Source of the DNA: CAYJAD01 sp964370675
GTDB taxonomy: Bacteria > Desulfobacterota > Desulfovibrionia > Desulfovibrionales > Desulfovibrionaceae
Assembly (NCBI GenBank): GCA_964370675.1
Contig: CAYJKC010000001.1
Span: 1 to 64,000 of the forward strand
Reading direction: 5' to 3'
DNA length: 64,000 bases
The notes under the pieces were generated by a model. It was given only the letters and a program-made list of their open reading frames with translations, was not told the origin of the DNA and ran no database searches. Shown in pieces: positions 27,284 to 36,712 of the stretch (positions within the stretch are counted from its first letter, which is position 1; every line of letters begins with the position of its first letter). The translations under genes were made by a program, and so were the position numbers.

Positions 27284-27721
27284 TTATTTGCGATATTTCC
27301 AGTCCCAAGGTGACAGGGGATTTTTATATTGCCAAAGTCCTTTTTTTTGACTTTTAGCTTGTTCTTGTAGTTTTTTCCATTCGTTACAGATATTTTTTTT
27401 ACAATACCTTGGGTAAACCCATGCAAAACCATTTTTAACAAGCTCTTCTTGTAAATTTATATTATTTGCATAAACCAACGCTAGGGTCCTTTTATATTGA
27501 TCTTTTGCAATGGTGGTATATGTAAGCTCCTTACCTTTAATAAAGGATCTTAAAAAGCGCGCAGCAGCCTTGTTAAAGGCTTGTCCTTTTTCTGGAGCAT
27601 CAATGCCATAAAGGCGAATTTCCACATCATCAATATAAAGCGAATCCCCATCAACTACATAACTTTCTGCAAAGCTTATATTTGGAAATAATAAAAATAA
27701 CAAAATAATTATTGATTTCAT
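27284..27721 (-). CDS. Secreted staphylococcal-nuclease-like thermonuclease
   Basis: 145 aa with an N-terminal signal peptide (SIIILLFLLFPNISFA). The SNase-like OB-fold has the catalytic layout: EIRLYGIDAPEKGQ supplies Arg, Asp and Glu, and YKRTLALVY the second Arg; LVKNGFAWVYP closes the domain. Such proteins are calcium-dependent nucleases in the periplasm or medium. The frame is open to 27763, but the ATG at 27721 begins the signal peptide and has AGAG upstream. The two C-terminal Cys (CKKNIC) may form a disulfide. Confidence 0.88.
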   Translation of the reverse strand: MKSIIILLFLLFPNISFAESYVVDGDSLYIDDVEIRLYGIDAPEKGQAFNKAAARFLRSFIKGKELTYTTIAKDQYKRTLALVYANNINLQEELVKNGFAWVYPRYCKKNICNEWKKLQEQAKSQKKGLWQYKNPLSPWDWKYRK

Positions 27722-27855
27722 ATTAATCTCTAATTTAATATATTGAAGTTTAGAATAAGCCAAAAAGTTTCAAACTTGATCGATCAAGTCAATTCTAATA
27801 TATAATATTGTATTATAATAACAATCAATTACATGCAGTACATTTTTCCAACATC

Positions 27856-28401
27856 TTATTTTTTGCGCACATAAGTATCCACAACAAAGCCACCTGGAAG
27901 AATTTTAGTCTTTTCATGTTCAAAAGTAAGCATCTGAGGTAATGACCCAAAAAGAGGTATGCCCGACCCTAAAAGCACAGGTACCTTAGTGATAGTCATA
28001 CTATCAATGAGATCTTTTTGCAAAAAACTTTGAATTAATTTTCCACCATCAACATATAAGTTTCTAAAACCTTCTGACTCTAATCTGGTAAGGAGAACAT
28101 CAATACATTCATGACATATACGTACTTTATCAGCAAATTTGTTTTCTAAGTGTCGCAGAGTTGTGCTCATAACGATTACAGGCTTATTATAAATCCAAGT
28201 ATCAAAAGACTTAATAGTTTCAAAAGTTTTTCTTCCCATAATCACAGCATCAATACATTGCATAAAGTTTGTGAATGCATCTTCAACGGCTTGACTATTA
28301 TTTGTATTTTCAAAAGTTAAATTATTTAACCATTCTACGCTACCTTGTGCATCAGCAATATATCCATCTAAGCTAATAGCAATAAAAACATGATTTTTCA
28401 T
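27856..28401 (-). CDS. Dihydrofolate reductase family protein (RibD C-terminal-like)
   Basis: 181 aa with the DHFR/RibD_C fold: VFIAISLDGYIADAQGSVEWL at the start (substrate loop), MGRKTFETI (NADPH contact), and LYVDGGKLIQSFL. It lacks typical folA signatures and belongs to the YyaP/YwjB-like group of unknown function. It ends where the LysE gene begins upstream on the same strand (7 bases between), so the two are probably co-transcribed. Confidence 0.85.
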   Translation of the reverse strand: MKNHVFIAISLDGYIADAQGSVEWLNNLTFENTNNSQAVEDAFTNFMQCIDAVIMGRKTFETIKSFDTWIYNKPVIVMSTTLRHLENKFADKVRICHECIDVLLTRLESEGFRNLYVDGGKLIQSFLQKDLIDSMTITKVPVLLGSGIPLFGSLPQMLTFEHEKTKILPGGFVVDTYVRKK

Positions 28402-28408
28402 AACTAAC

Positions 28409-29029
28409 CTAACTAGTTAACTCTTGCCATGCAAGAATAGCGGCAAGACTCCACACAATAAGGCATACTATGCCATCAAGAACTTTCCACGCCAAAGGTT
28501 TTGTAAAATACGGAGCAAGCATTTTACCACAAAATGTAAGACATGAAAACCATACCACTGAACCGCAAGCTGCCCCTGCACCAAAAGAGTATCGACCTAT
28601 TGCTTCATAATTGGTGCTAATGGAACCTAGCAAAACTACAGTATCAAGATATACATGGGGATTTAGAATAGAAACTGCAAGTGTTGTCAAAACCACAGTT
28701 TTAAGGGGGTGTTTGATATGTTCTATTTTCACATCAGTAGGATGTTGTTTAAAGGCAGAGCGAATAGCTCCAAAACCAAAATAAAAAAGAAAAAGAATAC
28801 CACCCCATGTGACATAGCTTTGAATTTGTGGGTGAGCAACAACAAATCCTCCAAAGCCAAGCACTCCAAGAGCTATAAGAATAGTATCCCATAAAATACA
28901 AATAAAACATACAATAATATGATGGTTTTGTCGTATACTTTGCGAGAGTAAAAAAGCATTTTGTGCCCCAATAGCCATAATGAGGCTAAGACCCATTCCA
29001 AAACCTTGTATAAAAGGTACTATATCCAT
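28409..29029 (-). CDS. LysE/ArgO family amino acid exporter
   Basis: 206 aa inner-membrane protein with six hydrophobic segments. The opening FIQGFGMGLSLIMAIGAQNAFLLSQSI is the LysE/ArgO signature, with AIGAQNA at the substrate site and LNPHVYLDTVVLLGS later. LysE exports lysine and arginine; ArgO exports arginine. The substrate is inferred only. It is upstream of the DHFR-like gene in the same unit. The ribosome binding site is weak. Confidence 0.88.
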   Translation of the reverse strand: MDIVPFIQGFGMGLSLIMAIGAQNAFLLSQSIRQNHHIIVCFICILWDTILIALGVLGFGGFVVAHPQIQSYVTWGGILFLFYFGFGAIRSAFKQHPTDVKIEHIKHPLKTVVLTTLAVSILNPHVYLDTVVLLGSISTNYEAIGRYSFGAGAACGSVVWFSCLTFCGKMLAPYFTKPLAWKVLDGIVCLIVWSLAAILAWQELTS

Positions 29030-29218
29030 TTTTTACCATTTTCAATCTTACTAACAGATAACATATGTGTCATACCCAAAACATCAATTATAAATTGGCA
29101 TTTACTTATCATTTATATACTGGGTCACACCATGTTATGCGTGAAATAGCACCATTAGGTTTGTCCCACAAGACACATAATAAAAGTAAACAAACAGCGA
29201 TAAACACACTTAATGGCA

Positions 29219-30415
29219 CTAAGTAGCTGGTACAAGCTCTAAAAGAACTATTTCAGCAGGAGCGCCAATGCGTATTGGCGGTCCCCAATAGCCAGTGCCA
29301 CGGCTTACATAAAGCTGAGTTTTTTCCACTTCATAAAGCCCATAAAAATAAGGTTGAACATAATCTGTTACAAAGGTCCATGGAATGATTTGCCCCCCAT
29401 GAGTATGACCAGATATCTGCAAGTCATAACCAGCTTTTACAGCCTCATAAATACTTTGAGGTTGGTGTGCTAGTAAAATTTTTACATCGCCGCTTTGGCT
29501 ACCTTGTTGGGCTAAAATAGGGCTTGAACGATGCGCATACATACGCGGAGCACTAATATCTGGGACACCACACATAAGCAGTCTATGCCCATCTCGCTCA
29601 ATAACACGGTGCTCATTATGCAAGTCTAAAAGTCCAATACGGTCAATTTCTTCAAGCCAATCGTCAATACCAGTATAGTATTCATGATTACCACTTACAA
29701 AATACTTACCATGCACAGCTTTAAGGTGGCGTAATGGATCCATTTCTTCACGCACCTGCCAAGGAAAACTGTCGGACATATCACCAGTAATTACAATTGC
29801 ATCTGGATTAAGAGCATTAACCTCAGTTACAATATTTTCAAGTCGGGTAATGGGTATTGGCCTATTTATGTGTAAATCTGTCAATTGCGCAATCTTAAAT
29901 CCGTGTAATGATTGAGGTAGATTTTGAATGGGCACATGTACTTGCTTTAAGTTAGGCATGCCCATTGCTTCATCCACTCCATAAGCAATAAAAGCACCAC
30001 TTGTCAAAACAATGCCTGCACTTAGTGAGTTTTGCAAAAATTGCCTACGGCTCAAATCTGGTTCTTGCACAGAGTCAGATTTAATTTTTTTCTCAGCAAA
30101 ACCCCAACGCGAAGTAAGCTTTTTGACCAACAAAAAAACATCCGTTAAAAAGACTACTGTTGCTAATACAGACAAAGATCCTATAATAATATAACAAATA
30201 AACAATGCTATATCAAGAGCATATGGTACACTTTCCCCAGCACTTGCCATGCTTCGCACGGCATAACGTACCGGAAGATAAACTAATGGTAAGTAACACA
30301 AAGCACATGCGAGATATTTTTTCCAACCGCATAACGAAGTGCGAGGCACTAATCTTAAGCAAATATATGTTGAACCAATGAGTAACACACTGGCGAAAAT
30401 CATAAAAAAATTCAT
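29219..30415 (-). CDS. Membrane-anchored metallophosphoesterase (YkuE/YaeI-like)
   Basis: 398 aa. About four hydrophobic N-terminal segments (1-110) come before an internal RR motif, SRRQFLQNSLSAG, that resembles a Tat signal. The phosphoesterase domain (~155-390) has the five metal motifs LTDLHINR, ITGDMSD, SGNHEYY, LLAHQPQ and SGHTHGGQ. Homologues such as YaeI/YkuE hydrolyse UDP-diacylglucosamine-like or phospholipid substrates, so a lipid phosphate ester is likely. AAGGA precedes the ATG. Confidence 0.87.
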   Translation of the reverse strand: MNFFMIFASVLLIGSTYICLRLVPRTSLCGWKKYLACALCYLPLVYLPVRYAVRSMASAGESVPYALDIALFICYIIIGSLSVLATVVFLTDVFLLVKKLTSRWGFAEKKIKSDSVQEPDLSRRQFLQNSLSAGIVLTSGAFIAYGVDEAMGMPNLKQVHVPIQNLPQSLHGFKIAQLTDLHINRPIPITRLENIVTEVNALNPDAIVITGDMSDSFPWQVREEMDPLRHLKAVHGKYFVSGNHEYYTGIDDWLEEIDRIGLLDLHNEHRVIERDGHRLLMCGVPDISAPRMYAHRSSPILAQQGSQSGDVKILLAHQPQSIYEAVKAGYDLQISGHTHGGQIIPWTFVTDYVQPYFYGLYEVEKTQLYVSRGTGYWGPPIRIGAPAEIVLLELVPAT

Positions 30416-30519
30416 AATTTGTCCTTCAAAATCTTATCAAAGAAATAATGCCGTAACAATAAAAGTCAATCTTATCTAGCGATAAGGAATAAGCAAGTCT
30501 AATAAATTTTTTAAGTTTA

Positions 30520-31101
30520 TCAAAAAAACAAACTTACTGCACAATAAACTAATAAAATAGCCATAATAGTATTTGTTAATTTAGCATATTTTGAAAATAA
30601 TAGTTTGAAAAGAGAGCCAAAACCAGACCATAACAAGGTGCAAGCAAAACCAATGAAGCATAGCAAAAAAGCAAATCCAATTATTGCCCCCAAATCTTGT
30701 GCATAATATGGCAAAATATAAGCATCCATGGACACAATACAGTAAATATAAAACTTAGGATTAATAAATTGCAAAGTTAGACCAGTTAAAAAATTATTTT
30801 GAACTTGACGCTCCTCAATAATATCACTGCTGCGCCACGTTTTCCATGCTAAATAGAGTATATACATAGCCCCAATTATTAACATAGGAAATTCTATCAC
30901 AGGAATAAGCTGAGATAATAATGTACTAAATAACGTACATAGCGTTATAACAAGACAAAATCCTGCCAAAATTCCAAAATTAAATGGTAGGGCTTTCCTA
31001 AAACCCAAACGTCCAGCATTAGACATAGACATAATATTATTAGGTCCTGGGGTAATGGCAGTAATTACAGCATAAGTAATAAAATTAATCCAACTAAACA
31101 T
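30520..31101 (-). CDS. LysE/RhtB family amino acid exporter
   Basis: 193 aa, six hydrophobic segments. The start INFITYAVITAITPGPNNIMSMSNAGRLG is the RhtB-type signature (ITPGPN) and LQFINPKFYIY a second conserved loop. This is the branch exporting homoserine, threonine or similar compounds, unlike the LysE/ArgO protein at 28409. The frame is open to 31131, but the ATG at 31101 has AAGGA seven bases upstream. Confidence 0.88.
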   Translation of the reverse strand: MFSWINFITYAVITAITPGPNNIMSMSNAGRLGFRKALPFNFGILAGFCLVITLCTLFSTLLSQLIPVIEFPMLIIGAMYILYLAWKTWRSSDIIEERQVQNNFLTGLTLQFINPKFYIYCIVSMDAYILPYYAQDLGAIIGFAFLLCFIGFACTLLWSGFGSLFKLLFSKYAKLTNTIMAILLVYCAVSLFF

Positions 31102-31219
31102 AAATTTATCCTTCGCATAAAATAAGTACAATTTGTAAATTATAAATACTCATCAACCACGTGGTAAAGTATTTTCGTAGAGACAGCAAGCATTATGCGC
31201 CTTAGTACCTTGTTAAGTC

Positions 31220-31248
31220 TTTTCATTTTAGTACTTTTAGGTTATAAT
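31220..31248 (+). promoter_or_regulatory. Possible promoter of the AMIN gene
   Basis: A perfect TATAAT (31243-31248) with a weak -35 TTTTCA (31220-31225) 17 bases upstream. Confidence 0.5.
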
Positions 31249-31298
31249 CCTGCATTAATTTTATATAACTCAAATAATACAACTAGTTAGGAGCATAT

Positions 31299-32102
31299 AT
31301 GAACAAAAACATGGCACTCACCATTGTAGCAGTAGTTTTATTAGGTATGGCATTAATTGTATATAATGAGTATAATACCACACCTCCAGCGCCACCTGTG
31401 CCAAGTGATCCTATGACACAAACCAACCAAGCCACTACCGAAACACCAACTATGCCAGATACTCCAAGTGATGAAAAACTAGATCAACCCACAGCGGAAA
31501 AGTCTGACACGACAGAAACAGCAACTACTCCCCCACCTGCTGAGGACATAAAACAATGGGAAAGCAACGCCCCTCTTGCACCAGTGGCACCATCACCCAT
31601 TGCCAAGGAACAAGAAACAGAAAGTGTTGAGCAAAAACCAGAAAGCATTCCTACCAGTGCTGAAAACACACATACTCAACCATCTAAAGAAGATATGCCT
31701 AAGGTTGAAAAACCAAAACCTGTACAAGAAGTAAAGCAAGCTCAGCAAATAGATCCAAAGCCAGCAGAGCAAAGTACACCAACACCTAAGAAAGCCACCT
31801 CAAAAGAAATTAAAAAAATTACCATCGCAACCATAGGTGATGGCGTAACTGTGCGCATTGACAGCTTAGAAAGACCTGACTACAAAGCCATGCGCCTAAA
31901 TGCACCAGAAAGAATTGTGCTTGATTTCAATGGCGATTGGAAAGTTAAGGCGCCAGGTGTTCCCAAAAATGAATTTGTCAGCAATGTACGCATAGGCGTT
32001 CAAAAAGATGGTACGCGCATTGTAATTGACTTAAAAAAAGCTCCCGCCTCCATTCGTTATCTTAAATATGGAGAAACTGGACTTGATGTGCGTATACGTT
32101 AA
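31299..32102 (+). CDS. AMIN-domain envelope protein
   Basis: 267 aa. One N-terminal membrane helix (ALTIVAVVLLGMALIVY), a ~150-residue Pro/Thr/Glu/Lys/Gln-rich linker that would span the periplasm, and a C-terminal AMIN-like beta domain (~170-267; KITIATIGDGVTVRID, RLNAPERIVLDFNG, TRIVIDL, GLDVRIR). AMIN domains bind peptidoglycan and target amidases or secretins, but no catalytic domain follows here. AGGAG precedes the ATG. Confidence 0.82.
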   Translation: MNKNMALTIVAVVLLGMALIVYNEYNTTPPAPPVPSDPMTQTNQATTETPTMPDTPSDEKLDQPTAEKSDTTETATTPPPAEDIKQWESNAPLAPVAPSPIAKEQETESVEQKPESIPTSAENTHTQPSKEDMPKVEKPKPVQEVKQAQQIDPKPAEQSTPTPKKATSKEIKKITIATIGDGVTVRIDSLERPDYKAMRLNAPERIVLDFNGDWKVKAPGVPKNEFVSNVRIGVQKDGTRIVIDLKKAPASIRYLKYGETGLDVRIR

Positions 32103-32412
32103 AATATTGCGATAAAACATACAAATAACACAGTAGTAACATCGATAAATCATGAGTAGGCGCAATTCACTTGCGCCGTTAAACGAATGATTTTCGTGCC
32201 TTACTGCCAAGGTAGCTTGTCTGCCTTAGGCGGCACAAACATCCGAAAGGGTCTTGTCATCAGTCTGGGAGCGTGCATTTTTGCAAGCTCATCTATTTAA
32301 TTACTGCCAAGTTAATATGTAAATTTACATGATTTAACTTTTTCCTTCAAACACTTATTGCTTTTTGACATGATTGTGATTATATTGTCGTATACAAGTT
32401 TGGAGGAAATCT
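32103..32412. other. Gene-free stretch with several hairpins upstream of the S41 protease
   Basis: No gene is supported. GGCGCAA/TTGCGCC (32159-32177) and ACGAA/TTCGT are close hairpins; GTGCC (32196) may pair with GGCAC (32232); a hairpin at 32269-32290 joins GAGC-TGCA to TGCA-GCTC with one mismatch. The last ~110 bases are AT-rich. Confidence 0.6.
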
Positions 32413-33774
32413 ATGTACCCCTGCCTACGTTTTTTATGCATGATGCTATCAACATTGGTCTTATGTTCCAATGCTACCATAGCTTCAGCAGATGAAGGAA
32501 AATTTGACTCACTAAAACGTTTTAGCCAAGTGTTAGACTTGGTTGAACGTCATTATGTTGATGAAACAACATCCAAAGAACTTTTAGATGGTGCTATCAA
32601 AGGCATGCTTGAAGGTCTTGATCCACACTCCACCTTTATGAATCCAGATGAATATAAAGAAATGCAAGAAACCACATCTGGTGAATTTTCTGGTGTTGGC
32701 ATTGAAATTTCTTTAGAAAATGGACAAGTTACTGTTGTATCTCCCATTGAAGACACTCCAGCTTTTAGAGCAGGTATTCTACCTGGTGACATTATTCTAA
32801 GTATTGATGATCAATCAACTCAAGAACTAACACTGCAAGAAGTTGTTTCACGCATTCGCGGAACTAAAGGCACTGCGGTTAAACTAAGCATAGTGCACCC
32901 AAACTCAAATAAACCAGAAACCGTCAAAATTATTCGTGACTCAATTCCTCTCATTAGTGTTAAACATAAAGAATTAGAAGAAGGATATCATTGGTTACGC
33001 ATAACTCGGTTTTCAGAGCGCACTACGGACGAATTGCACGAAGCTATTGAAAATATAAAAGAAAAACCTATTAAAGGCATTGTGCTTGATATGCGTAATA
33101 ACCCTGGGGGGCTAGTTGACGAAGCTGTTGGTGTTGCCGATACATTTTTAGCAAAGGGAAATATAGTTTCCATTCGTGGGCGTGATAATTCATCCATCAG
33201 AGAATACTCATCTAAAAAACAATCCACAGATCTTACAACACCCATGGTAGTATTAGTTAATGCAGGCTCAGCTTCTGCTTCTGAAATTGTCGCTGGTGCT
33301 TTGCGCGACCACAAACGCGCACTTATCGTTGGTGAAAAAACCTTTGGTAAGGGCTCAGTGCAAAACATTATTCCACTATCAGACGGTTCTGGTTTAAAAC
33401 TTACAGTGGCACTTTATTACACCCCTGATGGTAAAAGTATTCAAGCAGAAGGCATTGCTCCCGACCTTGAAATTCCCTTTGAGCCAGTAAGTGAAAAAAA
33501 TGAAGACGCACCTAAATTTGTGCGCGAAAAAGATCTTTCTAGGCATCTTGGTAGTAAGAAAAGCGAAAAAGCTGACGATAACAAAGATAAAGATGATAAA
33601 AATGAAGATGATAACTCAACTCCTGAAGAAACTTCTAAGAACGACTCAAAGAGTAAAACTAAGAAGATTGACGATGATGTTGTTGAGCAATTAGCAAAAG
33701 ATAATCAATTACGCATGGCTTTACAATTTGTAAAAAGTCTACCTAAGTTGCAGCAAATTCAATCCAACCTATAA
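32413..33774 (+). CDS. S41-family C-terminal processing peptidase
   Basis: Periplasmic Ser/Lys protease of 453 aa. Signal peptide (~1-26), helical cap, PDZ domain (~80-165; VVSPIEDTPAFRAGILPGDII), and protease core. The catalytic Ser is in NAGSASASEI (~286) and the Lys in TFGKGSVQNI. LDMRNNPGGL is the family's substrate groove. The last ~100 residues are charged, Lys/Asp/Ser-rich, then a short helical end. Homologues (CtpA/Prc) trim lipoproteins and peptidoglycan hydrolases. GGAGG precedes the ATG. Confidence 0.94.
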   Translation: MYPCLRFLCMMLSTLVLCSNATIASADEGKFDSLKRFSQVLDLVERHYVDETTSKELLDGAIKGMLEGLDPHSTFMNPDEYKEMQETTSGEFSGVGIEISLENGQVTVVSPIEDTPAFRAGILPGDIILSIDDQSTQELTLQEVVSRIRGTKGTAVKLSIVHPNSNKPETVKIIRDSIPLISVKHKELEEGYHWLRITRFSERTTDELHEAIENIKEKPIKGIVLDMRNNPGGLVDEAVGVADTFLAKGNIVSIRGRDNSSIREYSSKKQSTDLTTPMVVLVNAGSASASEIVAGALRDHKRALIVGEKTFGKGSVQNIIPLSDGSGLKLTVALYYTPDGKSIQAEGIAPDLEIPFEPVSEKNEDAPKFVREKDLSRHLGSKKSEKADDNKDKDDKNEDDNSTPEETSKNDSKSKTKKIDDDVVEQLAKDNQLRMALQFVKSLPKLQQIQSNL

Positions 33775-33790
33775 TAATGTATCATAAAAT

Positions 33791-33822
33791 ACCCCCTTGC
33801 TTTTATGAAGGAGCAAGGGGGT
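33791..33822. terminator. Hairpin terminator between the S41 protease gene and fliM
   Basis: ACCCCCTTGCT (33791-33801) pairs perfectly with AGCAAGGGGGT (33812-33822). Convergent genes flank it, and either strand could use it, although the T-runs are short. Confidence 0.75.
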
Positions 33823-33869
33823 TATTTATAACAAATATCTTTTGTGGATTTTATACTTTAAGCATTTAA

Positions 33870-34850
33870 TTATGTATATTGCGGTTCAATTTCTTTGATA
33901 ATTTGAAATGATTGCATAGACTTAACTGTACCACCAAGACCATAATACTTTGTAACTCCAGCCACAGTGCAGGGCAATAAATCCTCAACATCAGTGTCTA
34001 AAACCAGCACATCACCAACCTTCATGCGTAAAAGTTGATTGCCAGTAATTTGAGTATTGCCAAAATGTATTTTAAATTCAACTGGTGTTTCCAAGAGGCG
34101 TTCTTTAAGGCGAGCCACCCAAGCATGGTCAATTTCCAAACGCTCAGTTTGAAAGCTTGCATGCAATTTTGAACGTATAGGCTCAATGGTGGCATATGGT
34201 AAACAAATTACCATGGATCCAATGGCTGTATCAAGTTCTACTTCAAAGGTAATAACTACCACCACATCACTTGGTGGTACTATGGCTGCAAATTGTGGGT
34301 TGATTTCTGAGCGCACCAATTCAAGCTTTACATCATGCACAGGACGCCAAGATTCTTCCATACTTTCTAAAGATATTTTGATAATTTTGTCTACGACGGC
34401 TTGCTCAATGCGAGTAAATTCTCGCCCTTCTACCTTGGGCTGCGAGCCTGCTCCACCAAAAACATTTTCTACCAAGGCAAAAACAAGACGCGAATCAACC
34501 ACAATAATAGCATTGCCTCGTAATGGATCCATCTTAAAAATATTAATGCTGGTGGGCACAGGTAAAGAGCGAATAAATTCACCAAATTTAGCCATATCAA
34601 TGGAAATAGGGTTTAACTCGACACGCTTACGAATAGAGTTGGAAAGAGCATTGGTGCAAAGCCTAGCAAAGCGATCGTTAACAATTTCCAAAACAGGCAT
34701 ACGACCACGAATAATGCGGTCTTGATTGGCAAGGTCAAAGGCAACAATGCCAGAATCATCATCAGGAAGATCGTTCTCGCTCTCTATTTCCCCACCTGAT
34801 AGACCTCGCAACAAGGCATCTACTTCATCTTGAGCCAAAATTTTATTCAT
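33870..34850 (-). CDS. fliM: Flagellar motor switch protein FliM
   Basis: 326 aa. The N-terminal tail starts with MNKILAQDEVDALL, the CheY-binding segment (LSQDEIDALL-type) shared by all FliM. Then the CheC-like middle domain with LVFALVENVFGGAG, and the C-terminal SpoA/FliN-like domain (ETPVEFKIHFGNTQITGNQLLRMKVGDVLVLDTD). It is part of the C-ring that sets rotation direction. No other flagellar gene is in the window, so it is not in a flagellar operon here. AGGTG precedes the ATG. Confidence 0.96.
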   Translation of the reverse strand: MNKILAQDEVDALLRGLSGGEIESENDLPDDDSGIVAFDLANQDRIIRGRMPVLEIVNDRFARLCTNALSNSIRKRVELNPISIDMAKFGEFIRSLPVPTSINIFKMDPLRGNAIIVVDSRLVFALVENVFGGAGSQPKVEGREFTRIEQAVVDKIIKISLESMEESWRPVHDVKLELVRSEINPQFAAIVPPSDVVVVITFEVELDTAIGSMVICLPYATIEPIRSKLHASFQTERLEIDHAWVARLKERLLETPVEFKIHFGNTQITGNQLLRMKVGDVLVLDTDVEDLLPCTVAGVTKYYGLGGTVKSMQSFQIIKEIEPQYT

Positions 34851-35132
34851 GAAACACCTATGCTTTTTGCATTTATTATAAAAATACTCTAGACTCTGTT
34901 TTATTGTGGGTCAAGCTTTATGTCACTTTTCCCACCCCACTCAAAAGTTGATGCAAATTTTACGCCAATACTTCCTATAACTTAAAAATTACAGCATTTT
35001 CATGATAGATATAAATTGACCTCCGAGCACAGCCAAGATACAGTTTGCCAACATCAATGAAATTAACTTTTAAAATATGAAGCAGAAAGTCAAATTTATA
35101 GTAATAATAACAGTTACTCACAAGTAGGTTAT

Positions 35133-36710
35133 ATGCGTATTATTATACACGCACACAAAACAATAGAAATCGAAACTAATCAAGAGCAAAGCTTAGCTAA
35201 AGCCATTTGGCTTTCTGGCAAGCTAGAACCTCCACCACTATGTTCTGGACTTGGTCGCTGTGGGCAATGCAAGGTTAAATTTATATCTAATGCACCAGCA
35301 GCTTTAGGTATAGAGCAAAACTTACTCACTGCCCATGAAATTGAACAAGGTATTAGGCTTGCTTGCCGTCATAATATAGCAGAACTTAAACTTCAAAATG
35401 AATACATAGAAATAGAATTATTAAACAATACCTCACCCATAAAACACACTAAAGCAAATTTTACGCAAAGCTCAGCTAAGCTTGCCATTGACCTTGGGAC
35501 AACCTCATTGCATTGGCAAGCAATATATGATGATAGTGGCAAGATGCAAACATTGGCGCAAGGGCAACAAATTAATCCACAAATGGGTGCAGGATCTGAT
35601 ATAGTGTCGCGCCTATCATTTGCTATGCAAGATCATGGTGAAGTCACACTTGCAGAGTTAGTTTATAGTGCCTTGCAAAATATTCTTCAAACATTACCAC
35701 CTATATCTGAAATATGCTTAGCAGCCAATACAGCCATGACGGGTATTTTTTTACAAAAACCCATAAAATCATTGGCAGTAGCGCCTTACAGTTTACCATT
35801 TAATGGGCATAATATTGAACATTTAGTGAACTTCCCTCCCATATATATACCGCCACAACTAGCACCCTTTGTGGGTGGTGATATTAGTGCTGGCTATGCC
35901 GCTCTTATGCAAGAAAAAAACCTATCATTTCCTTTTATTTTTGTGGATCTTGGAACAAACGGAGAATTTATTTTAGCTCTGGATGCTAATAATGCCCTCA
36001 TTACCAGTGTTCCTCTAGGCCCTGCACTTGAAGGCATTGGACTAACCTTTGGAAGCATGGCTAATGCAAAGACTAAAGGTATTGTGCATGCAGTGCATTT
36101 GAGTCCACAGGGTCTTGAGCCAAAAACCATTGACGGCAACAATCCAGAACGCATTTGTGGCACTGGATATCTATCCTTGTTGCGTTGCCTTTTACAAGTG
36201 GGTATAGTAAAAGAAGATGGGCACTTTAACCATGAGCAAAATATTCAAAACCCACTTGGGCGCAAGCTACATAAATTTATTACACCACATGCTGGCGAAC
36301 AGGTTTTGCAATTGTGGTCACATTTATCTGACAATATATACTTAAGTTCAAGCGACATAGAAGAAATTCTCAAGGTTAAAGCTGCATTTTCCCTTGCCAT
36401 GCAAGAGCTTCTAAAAACAGCACAATTAAAGCCTGCTCAGTTACAGACCATATATTTAGGCGGAGCCATGGGCAGCCATGTGCAAGGTGAAGACTTGGAG
36501 GGACTAGGATTCATGCCATTTGGTATGAGCACACGCCTTAAACGTTTGGGGAACTCTGCCCTTGCCGGAGCAGCATTATTACTGCATGATAGTGCGAGCA
36601 GACAGCACTTGCATACATGGAGTAAACATATTAAACATGTGCAATTGGCAGAACACGATAATTTTATTCAAGAATATATGACACATATGCACTTTAAATA
36701 TACAGGTTAA
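35133..36710 (+). CDS. [2Fe-2S] ferredoxin / ASKHA protein, RACo type (DUF4445)
   Basis: 525 aa. The N-terminal ferredoxin domain binds one [2Fe-2S] cluster through Cys37, 43, 46 and 78 (CSGLGRCGQC). The C-terminal ASKHA-fold ATPase domain has IDLGTTSLHWQ (~115) and VDLGTNGEFIL (~272), and AGAALLLHDS. RACo proteins reactivate oxidised corrinoid proteins by ATP-driven reduction of Co(II). No corrinoid or methyltransferase gene is near. It precedes the Rsm22 gene by 2 bases. Confidence 0.87.
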   Translation: MRIIIHAHKTIEIETNQEQSLAKAIWLSGKLEPPPLCSGLGRCGQCKVKFISNAPAALGIEQNLLTAHEIEQGIRLACRHNIAELKLQNEYIEIELLNNTSPIKHTKANFTQSSAKLAIDLGTTSLHWQAIYDDSGKMQTLAQGQQINPQMGAGSDIVSRLSFAMQDHGEVTLAELVYSALQNILQTLPPISEICLAANTAMTGIFLQKPIKSLAVAPYSLPFNGHNIEHLVNFPPIYIPPQLAPFVGGDISAGYAALMQEKNLSFPFIFVDLGTNGEFILALDANNALITSVPLGPALEGIGLTFGSMANAKTKGIVHAVHLSPQGLEPKTIDGNNPERICGTGYLSLLRCLLQVGIVKEDGHFNHEQNIQNPLGRKLHKFITPHAGEQVLQLWSHLSDNIYLSSSDIEEILKVKAAFSLAMQELLKTAQLKPAQLQTIYLGGAMGSHVQGEDLEGLGFMPFGMSTRLKRLGNSALAGAALLLHDSASRQHLHTWSKHIKHVQLAEHDNFIQEYMTHMHFKYTG

Positions 36711-36712
36711 AC

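Noticed and set aside
34186..34725. 179-codon frame on the plus strand opposite fliM
   Set aside because: It overlaps a clearly recognised gene on the other strand, with Ser/Thr-rich composition and no family match. It is a shadow.
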